Under the pieces are notes generated by a model. The model was not told the origin of the DNA. It saw only the letters and a list, made by a program, of their open reading frames with translations, and did no database searches. A stretch of 64,000 nt of DNA, from positions 1-64,000 of the forward strand of contig URPA01000002.1 in NCBI GenBank assembly GCA_900549545.1, in the 5' to 3' direction. Origin of the DNA: an uncultured Eubacteriales bacterium. GTDB taxonomy: Bacteria > Bacillota > Clostridia > Oscillospirales > Oscillospiraceae. Of this stretch, positions 43,853 through 51,574 are shown in pieces. Every line of letters begins with the position of its first letter. Positions within the stretch are counted from its first letter, which is position 1. The position numbers were made by a program, and so were the translations under genes.

Positions 43853-44608
43853 TTACATATTGATCGTTGGGGGGCGGTAGCCGCCATCAACATTTACTAT
43901 TGTCCCTGTGATATAGCTTGCCCAGTCGCTGGCAAGAAACAGCATTGCGCGGGATATATCCTCCGCCTCGCCCATGCGCTTGAGCGGTATGGAGTCAACG
44001 AAGCACTGGCGCTCCTTCTCACCCAGGACGGCCACCATCTCGGTGTTGACGACGCCGGGGGCAACGGCGTTTGCGCGCACATGCCAGGGGGCAAGCTCTA
44101 TCGCCAGAGACTTGGTCAGGCTGATGATAGCGCCCTTGCTGGCGGAATAGGGGCAGCCCATTCCCGCGCCGTATATGCCGTTGACGGAGGCGGTATTGAT
44201 TATAACGCCGTGCTTCTGTTTTTTGAAGTACACGGCGGCGTTTTTGCAGAAATTGAATGTGCCTCTGACGTTTATATCCATGACCCGCTGGTACTCCTCA
44301 CCCGTTGTGCGGGTGATGGGTCTGTCGCTGGAGACACCGGCGATGTTGACCATAATGTCAATCGCGCCGAAGGTCTTGAAAGCCTTTGAGAGGCAGGCCT
44401 TCACATCCTCCTCGCTGCGCACGTCACACTGGCAGCCGAGAAATTTCGCTCCGTATGCTTCTACCTGCTTTTGAAGCTCCTCCATCCGATCTGTGCGGAT
44501 GTCAACACCCACAATATTGGCGCCCTGTTCGGCAAAAATCTCTGCCGTTTTGCGCCCGATACCGGAATTAACGCCAGTTATGACTGCAACCTGTCCTGAT
44601 AAAAGCAT
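43853..44608 (-). CDS. baiA: BaiA-like short-chain dehydrogenase (hydroxysteroid dehydrogenase), left wing
   Basis: This 251-residue classical SDR has TGVNSGIG at residues 11-18, an acidic residue at the end of beta2 (VGVDIRTD, Asp36) that favours NAD(H), and catalytic Ser141, Tyr154 and Lys158. The stretch NTASVNGIYG and the VAPGVVNTEM segment resemble C. scindens BaiA, the 3-alpha-hydroxysteroid dehydrogenase that oxidises and re-reduces the bile acid 3-hydroxyl. A 7- or 12-hydroxysteroid dehydrogenase or a general FabG-like reductase cannot be excluded. It is third in the leftward bai unit, after baiE, and separated from it by a 32-base perfect palindrome. AGGAG lies 8 bases before the ATG. 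Confidence 0.72.
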   Translation of the reverse strand: MLLSGQVAVITGVNSGIGRKTAEIFAEQGANIVGVDIRTDRMEELQKQVEAYGAKFLGCQCDVRSEEDVKACLSKAFKTFGAIDIMVNIAGVSSDRPITRTTGEEYQRVMDINVRGTFNFCKNAAVYFKKQKHGVIINTASVNGIYGAGMGCPYSASKGAIISLTKSLAIELAPWHVRANAVAPGVVNTEMVAVLGEKERQCFVDSIPLKRMGEAEDISRAMLFLASDWASYITGTIVNVDGGYRPPTINM

Positions 44609-44657
44609 GGTACCTTCTCCTAAAGTAAAGAACGCGGCAAAAGCCGCTTTTTCAATT

Positions 44658-44689
44658 CAGAGCTATGCACCATATGGTGCATAGCTCTG
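44658..44689 (-). terminator. Perfect 32-base palindrome between baiE and the BaiA-like gene
   Basis: CAGAGCTATGCACCAT is followed directly by its exact complement, and the arms extend into TCAATT/AATTGA with an A/T run. On the minus strand this would act as a partial terminator or mRNA-processing hairpin that lowers expression of the downstream SDR relative to baiCD-baiE. Confidence 0.7.
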
Positions 44690-44714
44690 ATTAAAATTGA
44701 GATTTTCGCTGAAA

Positions 44715-45245
44715 TTACTTCTTTGCGACTTTCTTTTTCTTGGGGCGGAACATATTGATGCGGATGCGGTGAGTGCTGTCTCTCTGGAAGGACTCCTCGT
44801 AAATACGCAGGTAGCCGGTCTCCTTAATGAGCCACTTGCCGTCAACCTTCTCATACTTATCAGTATAAAGGGCGCTGCCCTGGATCTGGAGGCCCTCATA
44901 GGGGTTGTCCTTGGCAAAAATGAGGTTATCCTGCAGATACCAGTGGCCGACAGCCTCGGTATCACTGATGATCTCTATCTCGGGAGTGTGGCCCTGATGG
45001 AGGGTGATCTCGGTCTGGGGCATACTCTCCGCCATGTAATTGCCGACCTCTTCCGGGCCGTGGAAAACCAGCTTGCCGTCGGAATAAGCGGTCTCAATGT
45101 CGGGGTGAAGTGTGGCCTTCAGGCCATCCCAGTCCTTGGTGTCGAGGGCGGCAAAGTAGCGGGCCTTCAGGCACTTTATCTCGTCGATATCCTTGAGTCT
45201 CTGTACTTCTTTTTCCAGAGCTTCCAGACGTTCTTCAACTGTCAT
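44715..45245 (-). CDS. baiE: Bile acid 7-alpha-dehydratase BaiE
   Basis: The 176-residue SnoaL/NTF2-like protein closely follows C. scindens BaiE from memory (MT[VL]EER[LV]EALEKE; DTKDWDGL; SYSDGKLVFH-type; TPEIEI; YTDKYEK[VI]DG). The residues assigned to catalysis or binding in BaiE are all present: Tyr30, Asp35, His83, Asp106 and Arg147 (Arg146 in C. scindens, shifted by one inserted residue). BaiE removes water across C6-C7 of the 3-oxo-delta4 intermediate, the committing step of 7-alpha-dehydroxylation. The start is ATG 45245, which AAAGGAG precedes by about 7 bases; a longer frame exists. Unusual: a Lys-rich tail (FRPKKKKVAKK) that the C. scindens protein lacks. It lies 30 bp after baiCD. 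Confidence 0.92.
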   Translation of the reverse strand: MTVEERLEALEKEVQRLKDIDEIKCLKARYFAALDTKDWDGLKATLHPDIETAYSDGKLVFHGPEEVGNYMAESMPQTEITLHQGHTPEIEIISDTEAVGHWYLQDNLIFAKDNPYEGLQIQGSALYTDKYEKVDGKWLIKETGYLRIYEESFQRDSTHRIRINMFRPKKKKVAKK

Positions 45246-45275
45246 GAAAAATTCTCCTTTCAAAAAGCTGCGCTA

Positions 45276-47198
45276 TCAGATGCGCATACCGACCTCATAG
45301 GCCTCGGCAGTGGCGTCGATGCCCATACGAACCTGCTTCGCGTCGCCGATGACGTCATAGGCAATGCCCAGCTCATCGCACTTGGCGGTCAGGTCAGCAT
45401 AGGGGTAGGACACGGTGCTGTAGGCGATAATGAGAGTGTCAAAGTGACGGGTCTTCTCGACGGTCTTCTTGTCCTTACCGGTGAACTTATAGGTGATCTC
45501 ATGGTCGCCGATGGAGACGAGCTTGGACTTGTTGCTCTTCTTGATCATGTCGCCGGGGAACTCGATATCCTGGAACATGGTGCGCAGCATACCCATATTG
45601 TTGCCGACGCGCTTCTGATCCATAACGCGGACATCGGTCACGCCCTTGGAAACGAGGTACTGAGCAGTCTCGCAGCCGACACCGCCGCCGCCGATGATGA
45701 GCACTTCGCCCTTGGCCTCGACCTTGCCGGCGAGGACATCCTGAGCGGAGACAACATCAGCATTGTCAATGCCGGGGATCTCGGGAGCGACATAGCGGGC
45801 GCCGGTGGCGATGACAACATGGTCAGGCTTGACCTCGGCGATGAGCTCGGGAGTGACCTTGGTGCCGGTCTTTATCTCGATGCCGCGGCGCTTGCACTCT
45901 TCGACTTCCCAAAGGATAGCATCGGTGAACTCCTGCTTCTTGGGAGCCTTGCCGGCCAGAACAAACTGACCGCCGGCTTCCTGCTCGGCTTCGTATACAA
46001 CGGGGTTGTGACCGCGCATCTTCAGGAACTCAGCAGTCATCAGACCGCCGATGCCGCCGCCGACGACCATGACGTTCTTTGCGGTCTCGGCAGGATTGAT
46101 GCCCTTGTACTCCAGGCAGAGCATGGGGTTACGGGTGCAGGTGATGTGGGTGGCCTTGGGATCGACGACCTTGTCGTAGCAGCCCTGGCAGCAGCCGATG
46201 CACTTGCGGATCTCGTTATCGCGGCCTTCCATGGCCTTCTTGACCCAGTTGGGGTCGACCAGCTGAGCACGGCCGACAGCGATCATGTCAACATAGCCAT
46301 CCTCGATGAGCTGGTTTGCCTTCTCAGGAGTGTTCACACGGCCAACGCCGATGACAGGGATCTTAATGCCGTCCTTGACAGCCTTGATGTTGTCCATGTT
46401 GAAGCCGGGCTCAAGGTTGTAGGGAGGAACTTCGTAAACAGTGGCGAGGGAGCTCGCGTTGCCGCGGGAGAGGTCAGCGGCGTCAACACCGGCGTCGGCA
46501 GCCCAGTTGATAAAGGTAATGGTCTCTTCAAGAGTGGTCACCTTCGGGAGCATCTCATCGATGGCGTCAAGACGCATGATAAGAGGCATATCCTCGGGCA
46601 TGTTGGCGCGCATCTCGCGGATGACTTCCAGAGAGAAGCGGGCGCGGTTCTCGAGGCTCTGGTTGCCGTACTCGTCGGTACGATTGTTCAGATAGGGGTT
46701 GAGGAACTCGTGGGGCAGGTAAGTATGGGCAGCGTGGAACTCAAGAGCATCAAGGCCGGCCTCAACGCCGAGCTTTGCGCTGTAACCAAACTGCTTTACG
46801 ATCTCATGGATACGCTCAACGGTGATGGTGTCAGGAGTCTCACGGACATTGGTCTCATCAAAGAAAGCCTCGGGAACAAAGCCGCCGTGCCAGATCTGGG
46901 CGCAGGCCTTGCCGCCGGCATCGTGGATAGCCTTGGTGACCTTCTTGAGCTCATCTCTGTGGTGCTCGTTGTACAGGCCAAGGTAAATGGTGGCGTGGGG
47001 CTGATAAGAGGTGGACACGATCTCGATGATGTTCAGGCCGCAGCCGCCGGCCGCGCGGGCAGCATGGTAAGCAGGCAGATCCTCATGAATGTCGTGCTTG
47101 CCTTTTGCCATCTTGGTGGCCATGCCGGGCATGACAACGCGGTTTCTGAGCTCAAGGCCTCTCAGCTTGATAGGGGAAAACAATGCATCGTACTTCAT
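45276..47198 (-). CDS. baiCD: 3-oxo-delta4-cholenoic acid oxidoreductase BaiCD
   Basis: The 640-residue flavoenzyme of the old-yellow-enzyme/2,4-dienoyl-CoA reductase type is almost the same length as C. scindens BaiCD (639). An N-terminal TIM barrel with FMN (residues 1-330; FHAAHTYLPHEFLNP, NNRTDEYG, ADLSRGNASS[LF]ATVYEVPP) leads to a 4Fe-4S cysteine cluster (Cys333, 336, 340 and 354). Two dinucleotide motifs follow (VVGGGIGG at 378-385 and IIGGGGVG at 501-508). BaiCD introduces or removes the C4 double bond of 3-oxo bile acids. It is the first gene of the leftward unit, with AAAGGA 9 bases before the ATG, facing a 577-bp regulatory gap. Confidence 0.94.
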   Translation of the reverse strand: MKYDALFSPIKLRGLELRNRVVMPGMATKMAKGKHDIHEDLPAYHAARAAGGCGLNIIEIVSTSYQPHATIYLGLYNEHHRDELKKVTKAIHDAGGKACAQIWHGGFVPEAFFDETNVRETPDTITVERIHEIVKQFGYSAKLGVEAGLDALEFHAAHTYLPHEFLNPYLNNRTDEYGNQSLENRARFSLEVIREMRANMPEDMPLIMRLDAIDEMLPKVTTLEETITFINWAADAGVDAADLSRGNASSLATVYEVPPYNLEPGFNMDNIKAVKDGIKIPVIGVGRVNTPEKANQLIEDGYVDMIAVGRAQLVDPNWVKKAMEGRDNEIRKCIGCCQGCYDKVVDPKATHITCTRNPMLCLEYKGINPAETAKNVMVVGGGIGGLMTAEFLKMRGHNPVVYEAEQEAGGQFVLAGKAPKKQEFTDAILWEVEECKRRGIEIKTGTKVTPELIAEVKPDHVVIATGARYVAPEIPGIDNADVVSAQDVLAGKVEAKGEVLIIGGGGVGCETAQYLVSKGVTDVRVMDQKRVGNNMGMLRTMFQDIEFPGDMIKKSNKSKLVSIGDHEITYKFTGKDKKTVEKTRHFDTLIIAYSTVSYPYADLTAKCDELGIAYDVIGDAKQVRMGIDATAEAYEVGMRI

Positions 47199-47374
47199 GT
47201 TTTACATCCTTTCTTGGAAATTGACATTTTGTTTCATGCAATTGAAGTCGCGGACCGGCCCGGGAAAAACCGGCCCAAAGCAATGCCGTGGCTAAGAATT
47301 TTTGCTCTTGTCGAAATTTTAACGCTGAATCGGGTTATATGTACGTAATATTTTGGTAATATAGTGCTCTTTTG

Positions 47375-47432
47375 ATGTACAAAATTTCAAATTTTACTGT
47401 CTTTGTTTCATATAATTCGTTATTTTGTACAT
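47375..47432. promoter_or_regulatory. Candidate AraC-type operator: 11-base inverted repeat
   Basis: ATGTACAAAAT (47375-47385) and its exact complement ATTTTGTACAT (47422-47432) are separated by 36 bases, so like faces are about 4-5 helical turns apart. The inner half-site lies about 12 bases upstream of the minus-strand TATATT, where a class II activator would contact RNA polymerase. The two-domain AraC regulator encoded at 50324 is the obvious candidate. A full copy was not found before baiH or the second wing. Confidence 0.5.
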
Positions 47433-47646
47433 TTGAAGTGCTGATTTTTTGTGCATTCTACTGCATTATAGACATTTTCTCGGGAAATTTGCACCGGCGA
47501 AACGGACTTTGAATTATGAGAATTTTTTTGAAGTTTATGAGATATTCAAAGACAGTTGACAGCGAAAATCGATTTATTGTCTGCATGTTGCACAATGTTT
47601 AATGAATTTTTTTATGAGAATGTGGTTTCTTTAACGGAAAAAATGT

Positions 47647-47676
47647 TCGACACAGACGGCAAACTTCGTTTATACT
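47647..47676 (+). promoter_or_regulatory. Candidate promoter of baiH
   Basis: TCGACA, an 18-base spacer and TATACT (each one mismatch from consensus), giving a leader of about 95 bases with a hairpin at 47705-47723. Confidence 0.6.
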
Positions 47677-47775
47677 TTTAGATAGTTAAAATTTATGCGA
47701 GCATTGTCCCTGTCCGGGACAAGCCCGCCGAAAATCCGAGCATACCATACATATATTTTTAGGAGGTTAAAAGAA

Positions 47776-49821
47776 ATGATCACTGACATGAAAAATGCCA
47801 AGCTCTTTTCCCCGCTTAAGTTAGGCAGGACCACTCTTAAAAACCGTATTGCAATGGCTCCCATGAGCATGCACTACGAGGCTACCGACGGTACTGTTCC
47901 CAAGCAGCTGGCCGACATCTTTGTCCGCCGTGCCGAGGGCGGCGTTGGCTACGTGGTTATCGACGCTGTCACTGTTGACCATAAGTATTGGTACATCGGC
48001 AAGACCACCGCTCTGGATAAGGACAAGCTCGTCCCCCAGTTTGCTGACTTTGCAAAGCGCGTCAGCGACGCCGGCAGCACCCTGATCCCCCAGATCATCC
48101 ATCCGGGCCCCGAGTCCATCTGCGCTCTCAAGGGCATCAAGCCCCTGGGCCCCTCCGTCAACGTAAACGCCAACGGCCATGTCTGCCGTGAGATCACTAT
48201 TGATGAGATTCACAAGGTCGTCAAGCAGTACGGCCAGGCCGCCCGCCGCGCTGAGGAAGCCGGCTGCGGTGGTATCGCCCTGCACTGCGCCCACGCCTAC
48301 ATGCTGCCCGGCGCCTTCCTCTCCCCCCTGCGCAACAAGCGTATGGACGAGTACGGCGGCTGCATCGACAACCGTGCCCGCCTGATGCTCGAGATCATTG
48401 AGGAGGTCCGCCGCAATGTCAGCCGCGACTTCCCCATCGTCCTGCGTGTCTCCGGTGACGAGCGCGTCACTGGCGGCAACACCCTCGACGAGATGCTCTA
48501 CCTCGCCCCCAAGTTTGAGGCAGCCGGTGTTGATATGCTCGAGGTTTCCGGCGGTGTCCAGTACGAGGGTCTTCAGTACATCATCCCCTCTCACAGCATG
48601 AAGATAGGCAAGAATGTCTACGAGGCCTCCGAGATCAAGAAGGTCGTCAACATTCCTGTTTTCGTCGTCGGCAAGATAAACGACATCCGCTACGCCGCCG
48701 ACATCGTTGAGCGCGGCCTTGTTGACGGCGTTACTCTGGGCCGTCCCCTGCTGGCCGATCCCGACCTGCCGAAGAAGGCTCTCGAGAACCGCTTTGACGA
48801 CATCACTCCCTGCGGCTCCTGCGCAGGCCGCTGCATCACCCCCGAGGATCCCATGCACCCCATCTGCAAGTGCCACATCAATCCTCTGGTCGGCCGCGAG
48901 TATGACTTCCCGTTCAATCCCACCGACAAGCCCAAGAATGTGCTTATCATCGGCGCAGGCCCCGGCGGCATGTACACCGCTGTCACCGCTGCCGAGCGCG
49001 GCCACAATGTGACCGTCTGGGAGAAGTCCAACCGCATCGGCGGCCAGCTGAATCTGGCTGTTGTCTCCCCCGGTAAGCAGGAGATGACCAAGTGGCTGGT
49101 CCACCTCAACTACCGTGCCAAGAAGGCCGGCGTGAAGTTTGAGTTCAAGAAGGAAGCCACTGTTGAGGCTGTCAAGGAGTTTGCTCCTGACGCTGTTGTC
49201 GTCGCCACCGGCGCAACCCCGTTCATTCCTCCCTTCATCAAGGGTATCAACGAGTGTGAGACTGTCACCACCCATGATGTTCTCAGCCGCAAGGTCACCA
49301 TCCCCAACGGCCGTGTCTGCATCCTCGGCGGCGGCGAGGTTGCCTGCGAGACCGCGGAGATGCTCTACCGCGACGCAAGACCTCACTCCATCTACTCCCC
49401 CAAGTTCAGAAACGGCGATGTGGATGTCACCCTTATTGAGATGATGCCCCAGATGATGACCGGCGTCTGCCAGCCCAACCGCAGCGTTGCTATGGAGGCC
49501 CTCCATCATCACGGCGCCAACATGTTCGTCAACTCCAAGGTTCTCGAGATAAACGAGTATACCATCCAGATGCCTGTTGGCCGCGAGATGAAGGATGTTG
49601 TCAAGCATGATGTCAAGATCCAGCATCTTGAGGACGGCAGCGAAGAGTGGCTCAAGAACTTTGACTACATCGTCCTTGGCCTGGGCTCCAGAAAGTACGA
49701 TCCTCTGTCCGAGGAGCTCAAGACCTTCGTTCCCGAGGTCCATGTCATCGGCGACGCTATCAAGCCGGGTCAGTCCAGCGATGCTATGCATCAGGGCTTT
49801 GAGGTCGGCTACAACCTGTAA
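47776..49821 (+). CDS. baiH: Bile-acid NADH:flavin oxidoreductase BaiH
   Basis: The 681-residue OYE-type flavoenzyme closely resembles C. scindens BaiH (661 residues): LFSPL[KQ][LI]G, AMAPMSM.YEA.DGTVPK, PQIIHPGPES[IV]C, LHCAHAYMLPG, SPLRNKRMDEYGG, VGKINDIRYAA, and FVPEVHVIGDA near the end. Cysteines at about 346, 349, 353 and 364/366 hold a 4Fe-4S cluster, and IIGAGPGG (391-398) begins the NAD/FAD part. BaiH reduces ring double bonds in the reductive arm of 7-alpha-dehydroxylation. The chosen ATG is 47776 with AGGAGGT upstream; the longer frame lacks one. Strong terminators follow, so it may be transcribed alone. Confidence 0.94.
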   Translation: MITDMKNAKLFSPLKLGRTTLKNRIAMAPMSMHYEATDGTVPKQLADIFVRRAEGGVGYVVIDAVTVDHKYWYIGKTTALDKDKLVPQFADFAKRVSDAGSTLIPQIIHPGPESICALKGIKPLGPSVNVNANGHVCREITIDEIHKVVKQYGQAARRAEEAGCGGIALHCAHAYMLPGAFLSPLRNKRMDEYGGCIDNRARLMLEIIEEVRRNVSRDFPIVLRVSGDERVTGGNTLDEMLYLAPKFEAAGVDMLEVSGGVQYEGLQYIIPSHSMKIGKNVYEASEIKKVVNIPVFVVGKINDIRYAADIVERGLVDGVTLGRPLLADPDLPKKALENRFDDITPCGSCAGRCITPEDPMHPICKCHINPLVGREYDFPFNPTDKPKNVLIIGAGPGGMYTAVTAAERGHNVTVWEKSNRIGGQLNLAVVSPGKQEMTKWLVHLNYRAKKAGVKFEFKKEATVEAVKEFAPDAVVVATGATPFIPPFIKGINECETVTTHDVLSRKVTIPNGRVCILGGGEVACETAEMLYRDARPHSIYSPKFRNGDVDVTLIEMMPQMMTGVCQPNRSVAMEALHHHGANMFVNSKVLEINEYTIQMPVGREMKDVVKHDVKIQHLEDGSEEWLKNFDYIVLGLGSRKYDPLSEELKTFVPEVHVIGDAIKPGQSSDAMHQGFEVGYNL

Positions 49822-49830
49822 TCCAATTAA

Positions 49831-49860
49831 AAACACCGTGCTTCGGCACGGTGTTTTTTT
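49831..49860 (+). terminator. Terminator of baiH
   Basis: AAACACCGTGC-TTCG-GCACGGTGTTT followed by T residues, a classic tetraloop terminator beginning 9 bases after the stop codon. Confidence 0.92.
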
Positions 49861-50049
49861 AGCTTGTAGACAAAGGCAAAGCCTTTGTCTACAAAAAAGT
49901 TTGCACTCCGAACCGCGCATTTTTGTCCGTCAAAGGCGGGCAAAAATGCACTCTCTACGTGAGAAGTGTTTACAGCGACGTACACGCCGCCGCTGTAAAC
50001 TTATTATATTTTATTCGCCGCCCTCGAGCGGCGAACTCTGCGAGGCTTT
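49861..50049 (-). repeat. Composite intergenic repeat, copy R
   Basis: Inverted relative to copy L. Read on the minus strand it has AAAGCCTCGCAGAGTTCGCC plus two bases (22 bases, 50028-50049), AGAGAGTGCATTTTTGCCC with AAATGCGCG (about 49914-49956), and a terminal hairpin GTAGACAAAGGC/GCCTTTGTCTAC followed by AAGCT (49861-49892). Its internal segment also folds (TTTACAGCGGCGG...CGTCGCTGTAAA). It is placed exactly between two near-identical terminators. Confidence 0.72.
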
Positions 50050-50061
50050 GCCTGTAACCAC

Positions 50062-50089
50062 AACACCACGCTTCGGCGTGGTGTTTTTT
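50062..50089 (+). terminator. Second terminator downstream of baiH
   Basis: AACACCACGC-TTCG-GCGTGGTGTT followed by T residues. It is nearly the same as the baiH terminator at 49831, with repeat copy R between the two. Confidence 0.85.
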
Positions 50090-50110
50090 GCTGTCATAAA
50101 ATAATTTACG

Positions 50111-50137
50111 AAAAATCCCCGTTTTTCGGGGATTTTT
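50111..50137. terminator. Third, bidirectional hairpin upstream of the AraC gene
   Basis: AAAAATCCCC and GGGGATTTTT around a 7-base loop. Together with the two previous terminators it insulates the regulator genes from baiH. The remaining 186 bases to 50323 hold the regulator's leader and presumed promoter in AT-rich sequence (TTTATTATAAATATATG). Confidence 0.75.
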
Positions 50138-50323
50138 ATATTCCGCCCCGCAGCTTTGAGTAGGATACAGCATTTTATACCGTCATAAATTTAAAAATAA
50201 TTATCAGCAAAATGACGAAAGCGTTCATAATCTCTTGCAAAAGCTGTGCAGAAATGCTATTCTTTATTATAAATATATGTTTTATCGTATATCGTGCCTG
50301 CTTAAAAGGGAGGTATTGGCTAC

Positions 50324-51574
50324 ATGGCAGAAAAGAGAAAGAGCCTTCCCCTGTGCGAGCCGCCCCGAAGCGGTTTTTTCTGTGGGACGGATAAATATCT
50401 GCTTTTGCAGGAGCATACCATCAGCGCGGAGACTCCGCCCATCATGGAGCTTGACAGCTACTTCATCCTCGTGCGCAGCGGCAGGGGCACCCTGATCATA
50501 AACGGCGAGGAGTTTTCCATCGAGCCGGACTGCGTTGCCTGGATCCAGTGCTCTCAGGTGCTCACCATATCCCCGGATTTCGGCGACCAACTCCAGCTCT
50601 GGGTCTGTCCCTTTGACTACCAGCTTTTGAGCTACTATATGTTCAGCGAGCTCTCCTCCAGCAATGAGCGCGAGATCGTCAACGGTACGCCGGTCGTCGG
50701 CCCGCAGGGGAGAAATATTGAGCAGATAAAGCGCCTGTTCCGCCAGTATAAGCGGCTTTGCGAGATGAAGGGGCACGGCTCCGCCGTTATCCGAAGCTCC
50801 TTTCTGCGCAAGATTGAGCTGCTTTTCAACCGCGAGACGCATGAGCGCAAGGCAAGCTATGAGTTCAGCTCCATGCCCCTCGCCCGACAGGCGAGCCTAT
50901 ATATCGCGACGCACAGCCACCAGCAGCTCACCGCCGCGGATGTTGCAAAGGCCGTGGGCGGCAGCACAAGCGAAGCCGCGATAAACCACGCGCTGCTTGT
51001 CGCCACGGGCTTTAACTTCAACCAGTTTTTGAGCCGTATGCGCGTCGTCCTTTCCACGTCGTATTTTCTCTATGACGGGCTGCCGCTGGACTATATCTGC
51101 TCGATCTCCGGCTTTAATATGGAGATAACCTTCTTCCGCCGCTTTAAGGCCCTTTTTGGCACAACGCCTCAGAATTACGCGAAAAGCATGATGTCCGACG
51201 GGACGGACGGGCGGGTCTACCGCGGCATGATCATGAACGAGACGCTCATCTCCGCCATCAGCTATCTTTATGAGAACATGACCGAGCATATAGACGCCGA
51301 TACCCTCGCCCGCAACCTCTACACCTCGGAAAATATCCTGCGCGTGCAGTTTAAGGACAGGCTCGATTCCAGCTTCAAGCAGATTCTCTCTCAGTTTCGC
51401 GTGAGATACGCCGAGGCCCTGCTCGCGACGACGGAGCTTCCGACGGTGGACATCGCTATCGAGTCCGGCTTCGGCTCGGACAGGACGATGGGCAGAGTGT
51501 TCTACAACATAAACGGGGTCTCCCCCGGCGAATTCAGGCGCAAGAGAAGCCAAAGGAGCAAATCAAATGGCTGA
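50324..51574 (+). CDS. AraC-family regulator with two tandem DNA-binding domains
   Basis: The 416-residue product has a cupin-like sensor (residues about 25-110; YFILVRSGRGTLIINGEEF), a helical linker to residue 185, then two AraC/XylS DNA-binding regions. The first is residues about 187-288 (LTAADVAKAVGGSTSEAAIN...FQ-like FFRRFKALFGTTPQNY). The second is residues about 308-410 (IDADTLARNLYTSENILRVQFKD...GRVFYNINGVSPGEFRRKRS). A normal AraC protein has one. GGGAGG lies 10 bases before ATG 50324. It sits between the bai wings and overlaps the next gene by 8 bases, so it is the likely regulator of the locus, perhaps responding to bile acids. Confidence 0.88.
   Translation: MAEKRKSLPLCEPPRSGFFCGTDKYLLLQEHTISAETPPIMELDSYFILVRSGRGTLIINGEEFSIEPDCVAWIQCSQVLTISPDFGDQLQLWVCPFDYQLLSYYMFSELSSSNEREIVNGTPVVGPQGRNIEQIKRLFRQYKRLCEMKGHGSAVIRSSFLRKIELLFNRETHERKASYEFSSMPLARQASLYIATHSHQQLTAADVAKAVGGSTSEAAINHALLVATGFNFNQFLSRMRVVLSTSYFLYDGLPLDYICSISGFNMEITFFRRFKALFGTTPQNYAKSMMSDGTDGRVYRGMIMNETLISAISYLYENMTEHIDADTLARNLYTSENILRVQFKDRLDSSFKQILSQFRVRYAEALLATTELPTVDIAIESGFGSDRTMGRVFYNINGVSPGEFRRKRSQRSKSNG

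Larger units (their letters stand above)
47199..47775. promoter_or_regulatory. Divergent control region between baiCD and baiH
   Basis: This 577-bp AT-rich stretch holds no gene. It contains an 11-base inverted repeat (separate entry), a minus-strand -10-like TATATT (47358-47363) and TATAAT (47465-47470) with poor -35 boxes, as expected of activator-dependent promoters. It also holds a plus-strand promoter for baiH and a leader hairpin TTGTCCC/GGGACAA at 47705-47723 before the baiH ribosome site (AGGAGGT, 47761-47767). Confidence 0.6.

Noticed and set aside
44697..47348. 883-codon open frame on the plus strand across baiE and baiCD
   Set aside because: It lies exactly opposite two well-identified genes with ribosome sites, has low-complexity Leu/Gly/Val/Asp-rich composition typical of reversed codon bias, and matches no family.
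47705..47723. Riboswitch in the baiH leader
   Set aside because: Only one small hairpin is visible and no known riboswitch core could be recognised.
47821..49920. 699-codon open frame on the minus strand across baiH
   Set aside because: Mirror of baiH; same reversed-bias composition and no ribosome site at its start.
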